A DNA stretch of 11,828 bases from an uncultured Ruminococcus sp. (lineage in GTDB: Bacteria > Bacillota > Clostridia > Oscillospirales > Ruminococcaceae), in contig CACZQG010000042.1 in the NCBI GenBank assembly GCA_902783235.1, positions 1 to 11,828 of the forward strand, in the 5' to 3' direction. Both the position numbers and the translations under genes were made by a program. Below are positions 1-6,227 of the stretch, in pieces. The stretch's first letter is position 1. Every line of letters starts with the position of its first letter. The notes under the pieces are model-generated. The model had not been told where the DNA came from. It ran no database searches and saw only the letters and a program-made list of their open reading frames with translations.

Positions 1-80
1 CAAATCTTTGATTTGGATAGAAATGCAAATGCCCTTGGGGCATATTCTTCGCATAAATCTTCAAGATTTAATTGGGACAT
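1..80 (-). CDS. Possible N-terminus of a leftward gene, perhaps a transposase (partial)
   Basis: The minus strand is open from an ATG at 80 to the window edge, giving 26 residues that begin MSQLNLEDLCEEYAPRAF. The pattern looks helical and amphipathic and vaguely resembles the first helix of DDE transposases of the IS701/IS4 type, but this is a weak recollection and not a motif match. Leucine is mostly TTA/TTG/CTA, unlike the CTT/CTG preferred by the genes to the right, which fits imported DNA. No Shine-Dalgarno sequence precedes the ATG, and the frame stays open upstream as well, so the start is uncertain. Two plus-strand frames are also open here, so coding is not secure. The start codon lies inside the inner arm of the 17-bp inverted repeat at 70-158. 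Confidence 0.28.
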   Translation of the reverse strand, partial: MSQLNLEDLCEEYAPRAFAFLSKSKI

Positions 81-158
81 CAATATGCTGTCATGCGGCA
101 ATACTGCAAAAGCTTTTGTGTCAGATGCAGTATTCAATTGAATATTGATGTCCCAATT
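70..158. repeat. Nested inverted repeat with perfect 17-bp arms
   Basis: Arm 70-86 (AATTGGGACATCAATAT) is the exact reverse complement of arm 142-158. Inside it, 100-108 (AATACTGCA) is the exact complement of 126-134. The bases at 131-144 (TATTCAATTGAATA) form a perfect 14-bp palindrome. No T-run follows either outer arm, so this is not a standard intrinsic terminator. The right arm touches the last base of the radical SAM stop codon. It could be the end of an insertion sequence or MITE, or an RNA structure that masks the start codon at 80 in transcripts reading through from the right. Only the repeat itself is directly seen. Shorter palindromes lie further left, at 1-15, 29-43 and 55-69. Confidence 0.75.
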
Positions 159-1294
159 CAGATACCTGTATTTATTCCTGCCATTAATGCTTCTACCTGA
201 TCTTTTTTCTCATAGAGTACGCAGCCGCCTTCGTGGTCATCAAGGAGTATGTCTCCGCTTTGAAGTGCTGTAAATAAAGGCGAATGCAGTGCCTGATGCA
301 GTGAAGTATTTCTTACGTTTACATCTGAATAGGGCGAGAAGGGACAGGGCTCTGCCCCACCATGAGAGTTGATGTGGAAAAAGCCTCTTCCTGCAGCCAC
401 ACAACCTCCCGTACTTTTTTCATCTCCCGGGAAGGAGATGTACACCATCTCGGGAGAAGTTTCTCTTAAACGCTGTATTTCTCTGCTGAGATGCTCACGT
501 TCCTCATCTGTGGGTGCAAGCTCACGGCTTTCTTTGGTGACAGGAACATATTCTACAAATATCACTGCTTTGCATCCTGACTCTGAAAGCTTTCCAAGAA
601 AGTCCTCAGATGTCACATCCTTGTAATTTTGGGTGGTCACAGTTACCGATGCCCCGAATATGAGTCCACGCTTTTTGAATTCCTTCATGTTTGCAAGCAA
701 CCTGTCATATATTCCCTCACCACGCCGTGCATCAGTGATCTCACGGTTGCCTTCAATACTCATAACAGGTACCAGATTGCGGCATTTATCAAAAAGCTGA
801 AAATATCTGTCATCTATATAGGTGCCGTTGGTGAATATGGGAAACAGTATATTCTGTTTTTTTCCTGCGGCTTCAATAATATCACGGCGAAGCATTGGCT
901 CACCGCCTGCAAGAAGGATAAAGCTGATACCCATATCATCGGCTTCATTGAATATTCTCAGCCATTCCTCCGCTGTAAGCTGCTTTACCGGCTCTGAATC
1001 AACAGTGGCATGATTGCAGCGTGAATAGCAGCCGGAACAGTGAAGATTACATTTGCTGGTTATGCTTGCAATAAGAAAGGGCGGTATATGCTCTCCCTTA
1101 TCCTCGGCTTTTCTGCGCTTTTTGGAGGCAGTACGGCTTGCGGCAGCAAATTTCAGCATAAACATACTTTCTCTGGGGTTTTTGAATGTTGCCCTGACAG
1201 CTTCACCGACTATACGTTCAACGCCCTCTGTCAGATATCCCTGAAGATCGGTCCCTTCAAATGTCTGTTGATTTATTTTATTCATATTATCCAT
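158..1294 (-). CDS. Radical SAM protein with C-terminal SPASM/twitch-like cysteines
   Basis: Residues 82-89 hold the CxxxCxxC motif (CNLHCSGC) that binds the 4Fe-4S cluster used to cleave S-adenosylmethionine. GGEP at 130-133 is the SAM-contacting motif of the family. The C-terminal part has Cys298 (GGC), Cys317 (EPCPF) and Cys358 (GGC), which fits an auxiliary Fe-S cluster of the SPASM/twitch kind. Such enzymes often modify peptides or proteins, but the substrate cannot be told from the sequence and no small precursor peptide gene is visible nearby. The 378-residue length is normal. The gene starts 3 bases after the peroxidase stop with only a distant purine-rich stretch (AGAAGAGA), so translation is probably coupled to it. 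ATG at 1285 (Met4) is an alternative start. As last gene of the OhrR operon it should be induced by peroxide. Confidence 0.9.
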   Translation of the reverse strand: MDNMNKINQQTFEGTDLQGYLTEGVERIVGEAVRATFKNPRESMFMLKFAAASRTASKKRRKAEDKGEHIPPFLIASITSKCNLHCSGCYSRCNHATVDSEPVKQLTAEEWLRIFNEADDMGISFILLAGGEPMLRRDIIEAAGKKQNILFPIFTNGTYIDDRYFQLFDKCRNLVPVMSIEGNREITDARRGEGIYDRLLANMKEFKKRGLIFGASVTVTTQNYKDVTSEDFLGKLSESGCKAVIFVEYVPVTKESRELAPTDEEREHLSREIQRLRETSPEMVYISFPGDEKSTGGCVAAGRGFFHINSHGGAEPCPFSPYSDVNVRNTSLHQALHSPLFTALQSGDILLDDHEGGCVLYEKKDQVEALMAGINTGI

Positions 1295-1297
1295 GAT

Positions 1298-1849
1298 TTA
1301 TTGACCCAGCATCTCTTCTACAGCTTTTCTTACCTCGTCCATATCTGCTGTAGGCTCAAATCTTGCCATGACCTTACCGTTTCTGTCTGTAAGGAACTTA
1401 GTAAAATTCCACTTGATATATGCCTTGTCTCCGAATTCCTTGTTGTTTTTGTCGGCAAACTTTTTAAGTGCCGCATTTTTCAGTCCCTTGCCGAATCCCT
1501 CAAAGGGCTTTTCGGATGCCAGATATTCAAACAGCGGGTGAGCATCATCACCGTTTACATTTATTTTGGCAAACTGAGGGAATTCTGTGCCGAACTTCAT
1601 TGTACAGAAGCTGTGTATTTCCTCTTCATCTCCGGGAGCCTGATTTGCAAACTGATTGCAGGGGAAATCCAGTATCTCAAATTCCTTGTCACGCAGGTCA
1701 CGGTACATTTCCTCCAATGGATCATAATGAGGTGTAAAGCCGCATCCGGTAGCGGTGTTCACTATTAAAAGCACTTTGCCTTTGTATTCATTCAGACTGA
1801 CATCATTTCCCTTGCGGTCTTTGACTGTAAAATCGTATACTGTTTTCAT
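1298..1849 (-). CDS. Glutathione-peroxidase-family thiol peroxidase
   Basis: This 183-residue cytoplasmic enzyme reduces hydrogen peroxide and organic hydroperoxides. In Firmicutes such proteins usually draw electrons from thioredoxin and not from glutathione. The family signature NTATGCGFTPHY contains the peroxidatic Cys36, where selenocysteine sits in mammals. FPCNQF at 62-67, Gln70 in NQAPG, and Trp147-Asn148 (KWNF) complete the Cys/Gln/Trp/Asn active site. Cys82 (IHSFC) sits where thioredoxin-dependent members have the resolving cysteine. The usual QEPG is QAPG here. No signal peptide is present. The start is well supported: AAGGAGA, 8 bases upstream, lies within the last codons of ohrR. 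The gene sits between the peroxide sensor and the radical SAM gene in one operon. The family call is firm; the electron donor is inferred. Confidence 0.95.
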   Translation of the reverse strand: MKTVYDFTVKDRKGNDVSLNEYKGKVLLIVNTATGCGFTPHYDPLEEMYRDLRDKEFEILDFPCNQFANQAPGDEEEIHSFCTMKFGTEFPQFAKINVNGDDAHPLFEYLASEKPFEGFGKGLKNAALKKFADKNNKEFGDKAYIKWNFTKFLTDRNGKVMARFEPTADMDEVRKAVEEMLGQ

Positions 1850-1852
1850 AGA

Positions 1853-2293
1853 TCATTCTCCTTTCATATCCAGCAGCTCATATAACAGAGTATAAAGCTG
1901 CTTTGCCTTTTCGGGTGTGATTTTCAGACAGCGTCCTACCTGCATAGGTATATCCTTTGCCTTTTCCTGTAATGCTCTGCCTTCTTCTGTAAGATAGATC
2001 AGAACTGAACGTTCATCCGTTTCACTGTGCTTTTTTTCAAGATATCCGCAGCGCTGCAATTTTTTCAGTACAGGAGAGAGAGTACCGCTGTCAAGCAGCA
2101 GCTTTTTGCAGATCTTTCCCACGGTGATACCATCCTCTTCCCATAACACCAGCAAAGCGATATACTGTGTATACGTAAGATCAAGTGCCTTCAGGTATGG
2201 CGTATACAAGCCGGTAATATTTCTTGCAGCCGCATAAAGGGGGAAGCATAACTGATTATCCAGCTTCATTGCCTCCTTATAATTATATTCCAT
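1853..2293 (-). CDS. ohrR: OhrR-type MarR-family organic-peroxide repressor
   Basis: This is a dimeric winged-helix repressor of the MarR family. The N-terminal LDNQLCFPLYAAAR segment is typical of the OhrR subgroup, in which that cysteine (Cys16 from the chosen start) is oxidised by organic hydroperoxides and the protein then leaves its operator. The helix-turn-helix and wing follow (TVGKICKKLLLDSGTLSPVLKKL, then a DERS wing with basic flanks, roughly residues 60-100). I chose ATG at 2293 (146 aa). A longer frame starts with GTG at 2305, but GAGGG abuts that GTG with no spacer, whereas it sits about 9 bases before the ATG. The ATG start also puts the cysteine near Cys15 of Bacillus OhrR. The gene leads its operon and probably represses itself and the peroxidase through the operator at 2324-2338. 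Confidence 0.93.
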   Translation of the reverse strand: MEYNYKEAMKLDNQLCFPLYAAARNITGLYTPYLKALDLTYTQYIALLVLWEEDGITVGKICKKLLLDSGTLSPVLKKLQRCGYLEKKHSETDERSVLIYLTEEGRALQEKAKDIPMQVGRCLKITPEKAKQLYTLLYELLDMKGE

Positions 2294-2323
2294 ATCTGCA
2301 TTCACCCTCTTTCATATATTGAT

Positions 2324-2338
2324 TACAACTATATTGTA
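2324..2338. promoter_or_regulatory. Putative OhrR operator
   Basis: The bases TACAACTATATTGTA form a TACAA-N5-TTGTA inverted repeat, very like the TACAATT/AATTGTA operators known for Bacillus OhrR. The minus-strand -10 box (2333-2338) lies inside it, so bound repressor would block RNA polymerase. The assignment rests on this match plus the OhrR gene directly downstream. Confidence 0.72.
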
Positions 2339-2361
2339 TCAAATATAATTGTGTTTGTCAA
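2333..2361 (-). promoter_or_regulatory. Sigma-A-type promoter of the ohrR-peroxidase-radical SAM operon
   Basis: On the minus strand a perfect -35 TTGACA (2361-2356) is separated by 17 bases from a -10 TACAAT (2338-2333). Transcription would start near 2326, giving a leader of about 33 bases before the ohrR ATG. The near-consensus boxes suggest a strong promoter that needs a repressor, in agreement with the overlapping operator. Confidence 0.82.
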
Positions 2362-2387
2362 GCCCTTTTTAAAATTTTTTAGGAAAA

Positions 2388-2418
2388 AGCTTATTTGTTG
2401 TATTGGATCAAATAAGCT
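2388..2418. repeat. 10-bp inverted repeat between the divergent promoters
   Basis: AGCTTATTTG (2388-2397) and CAAATAAGCT (2409-2418) are exact reverse complements with an 11-base loop. On the minus strand the second arm is followed by TTTT, so it could be a weak AT-rich terminator, or it could be a binding site for a regulator of either divergent operon. Nothing in the sequence decides between these. No gene was found between 2294 and 2597. Confidence 0.45.
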
Positions 2419-2430
2419 ATGGATCGGCGA

Positions 2431-2500
2431 ATAAAAAATATAAAAAATCATTAGAAAAAATAAAAAAAATATTGAAATATTATAGAATTTGTGGTATAAT
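2431..2500 (+). promoter_or_regulatory. Strong promoter of the STAS-MATE-GH3-SpoIIE-RsbW operon
   Basis: TTGAAA (2472-2477), a 17-base spacer and TATAAT (2495-2500) form a near-consensus sigma-A-type promoter. TGG directly before the -10 gives an extended -10 element. A-tracts at 2431-2470 could act as an UP element. Transcription would begin near 2507, about 90 bases before the first start codon. Confidence 0.8.
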
Positions 2501-2509
2501 TAATACGGT

Positions 2510-2565
2510 AACTTATAAATATATCCTGCGGTATTGTGTTCCCGGAGAATGGCAGTTTATAAGTT
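2510..2565 (+). ncRNA. Structured 5' leader stem-loop of the STAS operon
   Basis: AACTTATAAA (2510-2519) pairs exactly with TTTATAAGTT (2556-2565). CTGC (2526-2529) can pair with GCAG (2552-2555), stacked directly on the main stem with a 6-base bulge on one side. The loop holds GGTATTGTG and CCCGGAGAATG. The element begins within a few bases of the predicted transcript start and ends before the ribosome binding site AGGAAAGGA near 2580-2587, so it does not hide that site directly. I do not recognise a known riboswitch. It may stabilise the message or bind a protein. Confidence 0.45.
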
Positions 2566-2597
2566 GCAGATAATGTATCAGGAAAGGAATAATTATT

Positions 2598-2894
2598 ATG
2601 AATATCAGTAAACACAATGAGGGAAGTACCCTTACTATGGAGATATCAGGCAGATTGGATACCACAACAGCTCCTGAGCTTGAAAAGGAGATAGGTGCAT
2701 CCTGTGAGGGTACTGAAAAGCTTATCCTCGATCTTAAAAAACTGGAATATGTATCATCAGCCGGACTGCGTGTTTTTCTCAGCACTCATAAGAAAATGAG
2801 CAAGCAGGGAAGCATGGTGATCAGAAACGCCAATCCGGATATTATGGAAATATTTGATGTCACGGGATTTTCCGATATCCTGAATCTCGAATAA
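2598..2894 (+). CDS. STAS-domain anti-anti-sigma-like protein (SpoIIAA/RsbV type)
   Basis: This 98-residue single-domain protein fits the STAS fold of SpoIIAA and RsbV, which bind an RsbW-type kinase when unphosphorylated and let go when that kinase phosphorylates a conserved serine. The segment LDLKKLEYVSSAGLRVFL (residues 44-61) is the phosphorylation loop, with Ser53/Ser54 at the expected place. SGRLDTTTAPELE at 17-29 is the typical N-terminal strand-loop. AGGAAAGGA lies about 10 bases before the ATG. It is the first gene of the operon, 6 bases ahead of the MATE fusion. Within this operon its kinase is probably the RsbW-like protein at 7909 and its phosphatase the SpoIIE protein at 6209. 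No sigma factor is encoded here, so its output partner is unknown. The degenerate kinase-like domains on the two transporters are the obvious candidates. Confidence 0.93.
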   Translation: MNISKHNEGSTLTMEISGRLDTTTAPELEKEIGASCEGTEKLILDLKKLEYVSSAGLRVFLSTHKKMSKQGSMVIRNANPDIMEIFDVTGFSDILNLE

Positions 2895-2900
2895 CATATT

Positions 2901-4625
2901 ATGGAACGGGATAATCGATTTCTCAATCATGCTTATCTGAAAAATCTGTTTCCAATAATGTTTTCCGTACTTGGCGGAACGATAAATGCACTTGTGGACA
3001 GTGTATTCGTTTCACACTCTATAGGCAGTGATGCATTTGCAGCTGTAAATGTAAGTATGCCCATATATCTTCTGCTTTGTACGGTGGGTTCACTTCTTGC
3101 CGGAGGAAGCTCAGTTCTTTCGGCTCAGTGTACGGGTGAGGATCAGCTGAAAAAGGCTGAATCACATTTTAAGGAACTCATATGTATGTGCATTATTGTG
3201 GGAGGAGCAATAACGATACTGGGGGTCGTTTTTTGCCGTCCGTTAAGCTATGCACTGTGTCAGGGAGGACAACTCACAGGTCATGTTTATAAATACAGTC
3301 TGGTGACCTTTTCGGGGTCGATATTTACAATGGGACTGTATATCCCCACAAACTATTTGCAGCTTGAAGGCAAGAACCACCATATTTCCATAATGTTCGG
3401 CATACTTGTGACAGTGGATATCCTTTTGGATCTTATACTTATGGTAGTAATACCCCTGGGGCTTTACGGTGCGGCACTGGCAAGTGTGATATCTACCGCT
3501 GCAGCCTGTGTTTACGGATTTGCTGCACTTGAAAAGGGCTATACCAATTATCACTTTGGTGTGAAGCTCCCCGGGGAGATAAGGTCACTTCTCAGACTGG
3601 GATCTCCCATTGCCCTGAGCAATCTCTATGATACCATAAAGCTGCTGGCTCTCAACTGGATAATACTTAATTACTACGGTGAAAATATGTCTGCGGTATG
3701 GGCAGCGGTCAACACTTTGTGTGAGCTTTCTCTTATAGTTATTTCAGGTGTGCCTCGTGCAGCCTTTCCAATGACGGCAGCTTTCTCATCCTCAAGGGAA
3801 AACAGCGGTATACGTATACTTATAAAATTACAGGCAAGAGCTGGCATTGCGATCTCTGCTGCGTTTGCTTTGATCCTTACAGTATCATGCATACCGGTGA
3901 GGAAAATGTTCGGACTTGAAGACAGTATGCTGATACCCTGTCTTTGTGTAGGCATCAGTACTGTATTCTATGTCATTTGCAGTATATGGGACAGCTATTT
4001 CAATGCAGTAGGAATGATAACAATATCCAATATCTTAGCCTGTGCAAGGAAGCTTGTTTTCCCTATACTGGCAGCAACAGCAATAGCCGCATTCAGCGGA
4101 AGCATTTGGTTTTTTCTTCCGATTTCCGGTGCATTGACTATATTGGCAGCTTTGATTATCACATATATATACTATCGTCGTTCACTAAACACCCGGCGTC
4201 CGCTTTCAAGGTATCTGCTCCTTGACGATATATTGGAGCGGGAAAAGAAAATACTTGATTTTTCCATTAAAGCGGATATGGAGTCCGTGTGCTGTGCAAG
4301 TGAACAGATAAGGGAGTTTTGTGAAGAGAATAATATGAACAGGAAATATACCATGCGGCTGGGATTGTCTATTGAGGAGCTTTTGAATGTAATTATCTCT
4401 AAAAGCAGTGATATACAGTCGGTAGATCTGAGAGCCTATGCATTAAGCGGCGTAGCAGGTCTTCGTATACGCTGCTTCGGTACAAATTATGACCCGTTTA
4501 ATGATGATTCCTCAGATGAGGATTTTCTGATAGGTATCAACATGATCCGAAAAATGGCAGATGTTTCCGAGCATACCTATACCTTGGGTATGAATATAAT
4601 CAATATTATTTTCCCATTGGAGTAA
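2901..4625 (+). CDS. MATE-family exporter fused to a C-terminal RsbW-like GHKL domain
   Basis: Residues 1 to about 425 form a MATE antiporter with about twelve hydrophobic segments. Typical parts include FPIMFSVLGGTINALVDSVF and the repeated inner motif GLYGAALASVISTA. MATE proteins expel organic cations and other small molecules using Na+ or H+ gradients. A basic linker (YYRRSLNTRRPLSRY) leads into a cytoplasmic domain at about 452-574 that aligns with RsbW-type kinases: IEELLNVII (491-499) for the N box, CFGTNYDPF (525-533) for the G1 box, then LIGINMIRK and TLGMNI for the G2 region. The Asp of the DxG ATP motif is missing (Cys525 stands there) and the glycine box keeps one Gly, so ATP binding is doubtful. 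A plain MATE protein has about 450 residues. The ATG follows STAS by 6 bases with a poor ribosome site, suggesting translational coupling. The substrate is unknown; a GH3 product is an attractive guess. Confidence 0.9.
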   Translation: MERDNRFLNHAYLKNLFPIMFSVLGGTINALVDSVFVSHSIGSDAFAAVNVSMPIYLLLCTVGSLLAGGSSVLSAQCTGEDQLKKAESHFKELICMCIIVGGAITILGVVFCRPLSYALCQGGQLTGHVYKYSLVTFSGSIFTMGLYIPTNYLQLEGKNHHISIMFGILVTVDILLDLILMVVIPLGLYGAALASVISTAAACVYGFAALEKGYTNYHFGVKLPGEIRSLLRLGSPIALSNLYDTIKLLALNWIILNYYGENMSAVWAAVNTLCELSLIVISGVPRAAFPMTAAFSSSRENSGIRILIKLQARAGIAISAAFALILTVSCIPVRKMFGLEDSMLIPCLCVGISTVFYVICSIWDSYFNAVGMITISNILACARKLVFPILAATAIAAFSGSIWFFLPISGALTILAALIITYIYYRRSLNTRRPLSRYLLLDDILEREKKILDFSIKADMESVCCASEQIREFCEENNMNRKYTMRLGLSIEELLNVIISKSSDIQSVDLRAYALSGVAGLRIRCFGTNYDPFNDDSSDEDFLIGINMIRKMADVSEHTYTLGMNIINIIFPLE

Positions 4626-4628
4626 ACT

Positions 4629-6227
4629 ATGACTTTAGATAATGAACAGATAATGCGCTGTGAAAATGCAGCACAGATAAATCATGATAATCTTATGAAG
4701 ATAATCAGTGATAATAAGAACACACGATACGGAAAGGAACATAACTTTAACGGTATCAATGACGTTGCGGAATACAGGAGAAGTGTTTCTCTTTCTACCT
4801 ACAGCTGCTATGAAGGATATATCAACAGAATGCGGAAGGGAGAGGAGGATCTGCTGACCGTTTACCCTATTGTTGGCTTCTGCCGTACATCCGGTTCAAC
4901 AGGCAGGTCAAAATATATACCCCTGAGCAGTCTTGCACTTGAAAAATATGAAGATTATTTTGAACGATGGCGTACTGATTATCTTCACAGTATAGGCGGA
5001 AGACGATTTCTTATAAATGCATTTCGCTCGGATCTCGATAAACCACCGGCAAGGGAGGCACTGTTTTCCGAATATTACTTTCGTTCCATGTATGAAAAGG
5101 GATTCATGGATATGAAGGAGTATATTGGCGGCGAAAAAATGATATTTGTAAGAAGTGAATTTGATATAATGTATGCTAAAATCCGGGAAGCTTTTTGCTA
5201 TGAGGATATCAGGCTTCTGGAATGTCAGTTTATGTATGAGCTGCTGGGCTTTTTTGACTATATAGAAAAGAACTGGAGGAGTATCCTTCAGGATATCGTA
5301 TCTCATACCGTACCGGAGGATATTATCCTGCCTGTGGAAATTTCCGAATATCTTAACAGTCTTTCTCCTTCGGCGGAACGGATACATGAGATACAGGAAG
5401 AGTGTGAAAAGGGTTTTGAGGGTATAGCTAAAAGACTATGGAAGCAGCTATCCCTTATAAGCGGAGTCAGCAACAGGTCATACCTGACGGAAAATTCCGT
5501 GCTTGATAAGTATATATCGGGGATACCCAGGCATCATCTTTGCTATTGCGCCTCCGAGTGCTATATCGGCACTCCTTATGATATAGACAGCTATGAATAT
5601 GTAATGATGCCGCAGAATGCTTTTTTTGAATTTCTGCCTTATCGCTCCGGGGACGGAAAAACGCTTTTGCCCCATGAGCTGGAGATTGGTAAGCTGTATG
5701 AACCGGTGATCACCAATTTTTCCGGGCTTTACAGATACAAAATGAGTGACGTGGTGAAGATATCCGGGTATGTGGGAGAAAGTCCACGAATGGAGTTTAT
5801 GTTTCGCAAAAGTCAGGCACTGAATGTTGCAGGTGAAAAATTTGATATGCGTCAGCTGGAAAAGGCTGTATATGATCTCAGAGATGACGGCATTTATGCA
5901 GAAAATTACTGTATGGCTGTATGCGTGGATAAAATGCCCCGAAAATACCTGGCGGTTTTAGCTGTAAACAATTGTTCGTATACAGATCGGCAGGTGGCAG
6001 AGCTCCTTGACCGGTCACTTCGCAAGAACAATAGTGAATATGATGATCTGCGTGATATAGGAGCATTGGACTATCCGGTCATTATGATGACGGATACCAG
6101 AGGATTTGCAAGGTTTATGAGTGCCATAGGCTCATCTCATAAATATGGACATAATAAGCCAAAGCATCTTTTTAACAGAGAAGTGCATGAGGATACATGG
6201 AGGAATATATGGATAAAAACAAAATAA
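4629..6227 (+). CDS. GH3-family acyl-acid amido synthetase
   Basis: The 532-residue protein belongs to the GH3 branch of adenylate-forming enzymes, best known from plants, where they join auxin or jasmonate to amino acids through an acyl-AMP intermediate. Visible motifs in order: TSGSTGRSKYIP (87-98), the phosphate-binding loop; CASECYIG (307-314), matching the SSE-type motif; FFEFLP (332-337); and TNFSGLYRYKMSDVV (362-376), the nucleotide-binding YRxxxxD segment. A C-terminal lobe follows (about 395-532). No transit or membrane segment is seen, so it should be cytosolic. GGAG, 6 bases before the ATG, overlaps the end of the MATE gene, and the gap is 3 bases. Bacterial members have poorly known substrates. 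An amino-acid conjugate made here and exported by the adjacent MATE protein is inference from gene order only. Confidence 0.92.
   Translation: MTLDNEQIMRCENAAQINHDNLMKIISDNKNTRYGKEHNFNGINDVAEYRRSVSLSTYSCYEGYINRMRKGEEDLLTVYPIVGFCRTSGSTGRSKYIPLSSLALEKYEDYFERWRTDYLHSIGGRRFLINAFRSDLDKPPAREALFSEYYFRSMYEKGFMDMKEYIGGEKMIFVRSEFDIMYAKIREAFCYEDIRLLECQFMYELLGFFDYIEKNWRSILQDIVSHTVPEDIILPVEISEYLNSLSPSAERIHEIQEECEKGFEGIAKRLWKQLSLISGVSNRSYLTENSVLDKYISGIPRHHLCYCASECYIGTPYDIDSYEYVMMPQNAFFEFLPYRSGDGKTLLPHELEIGKLYEPVITNFSGLYRYKMSDVVKISGYVGESPRMEFMFRKSQALNVAGEKFDMRQLEKAVYDLRDDGIYAENYCMAVCVDKMPRKYLAVLAVNNCSYTDRQVAELLDRSLRKNNSEYDDLRDIGALDYPVIMMTDTRGFARFMSAIGSSHKYGHNKPKHLFNREVHEDTWRNIWIKTK

Noticed and set aside
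1..141. Plus-strand open frame from the left edge to a TGA at 139-141 (46 codons, ending AKAFVSDAVFN), possibly the C-terminus of a convergent gene.
   Set aside because: It is open, but so are a second plus frame (to 148) and a minus frame over the same short stretch. It shows no recognisable family pattern. It stays possible; the minus frame looked slightly more protein-like.
70..158. Intrinsic terminator for the ohrR operon.
   Set aside because: The stem is long but AT-rich, the loop is over 50 bases and no T-run follows on either strand.
1..158. CRISPR-like array, suggested by several short palindromes.
   Set aside because: The palindromes differ in sequence and spacing; there is no direct repeat unit.
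1040..1768. Long plus-strand open frame of 242 codons across the radical SAM and peroxidase genes.
   Set aside because: It lies opposite two well-supported genes, its translation shows no family motif, and no ribosome site precedes it. It is an antisense shadow.
2510..2565. Known riboswitch (c-di-GMP, preQ1 or similar) in the STAS operon leader.
   Set aside because: The loop lacks the conserved core sequences of those classes; only the stem is supported.
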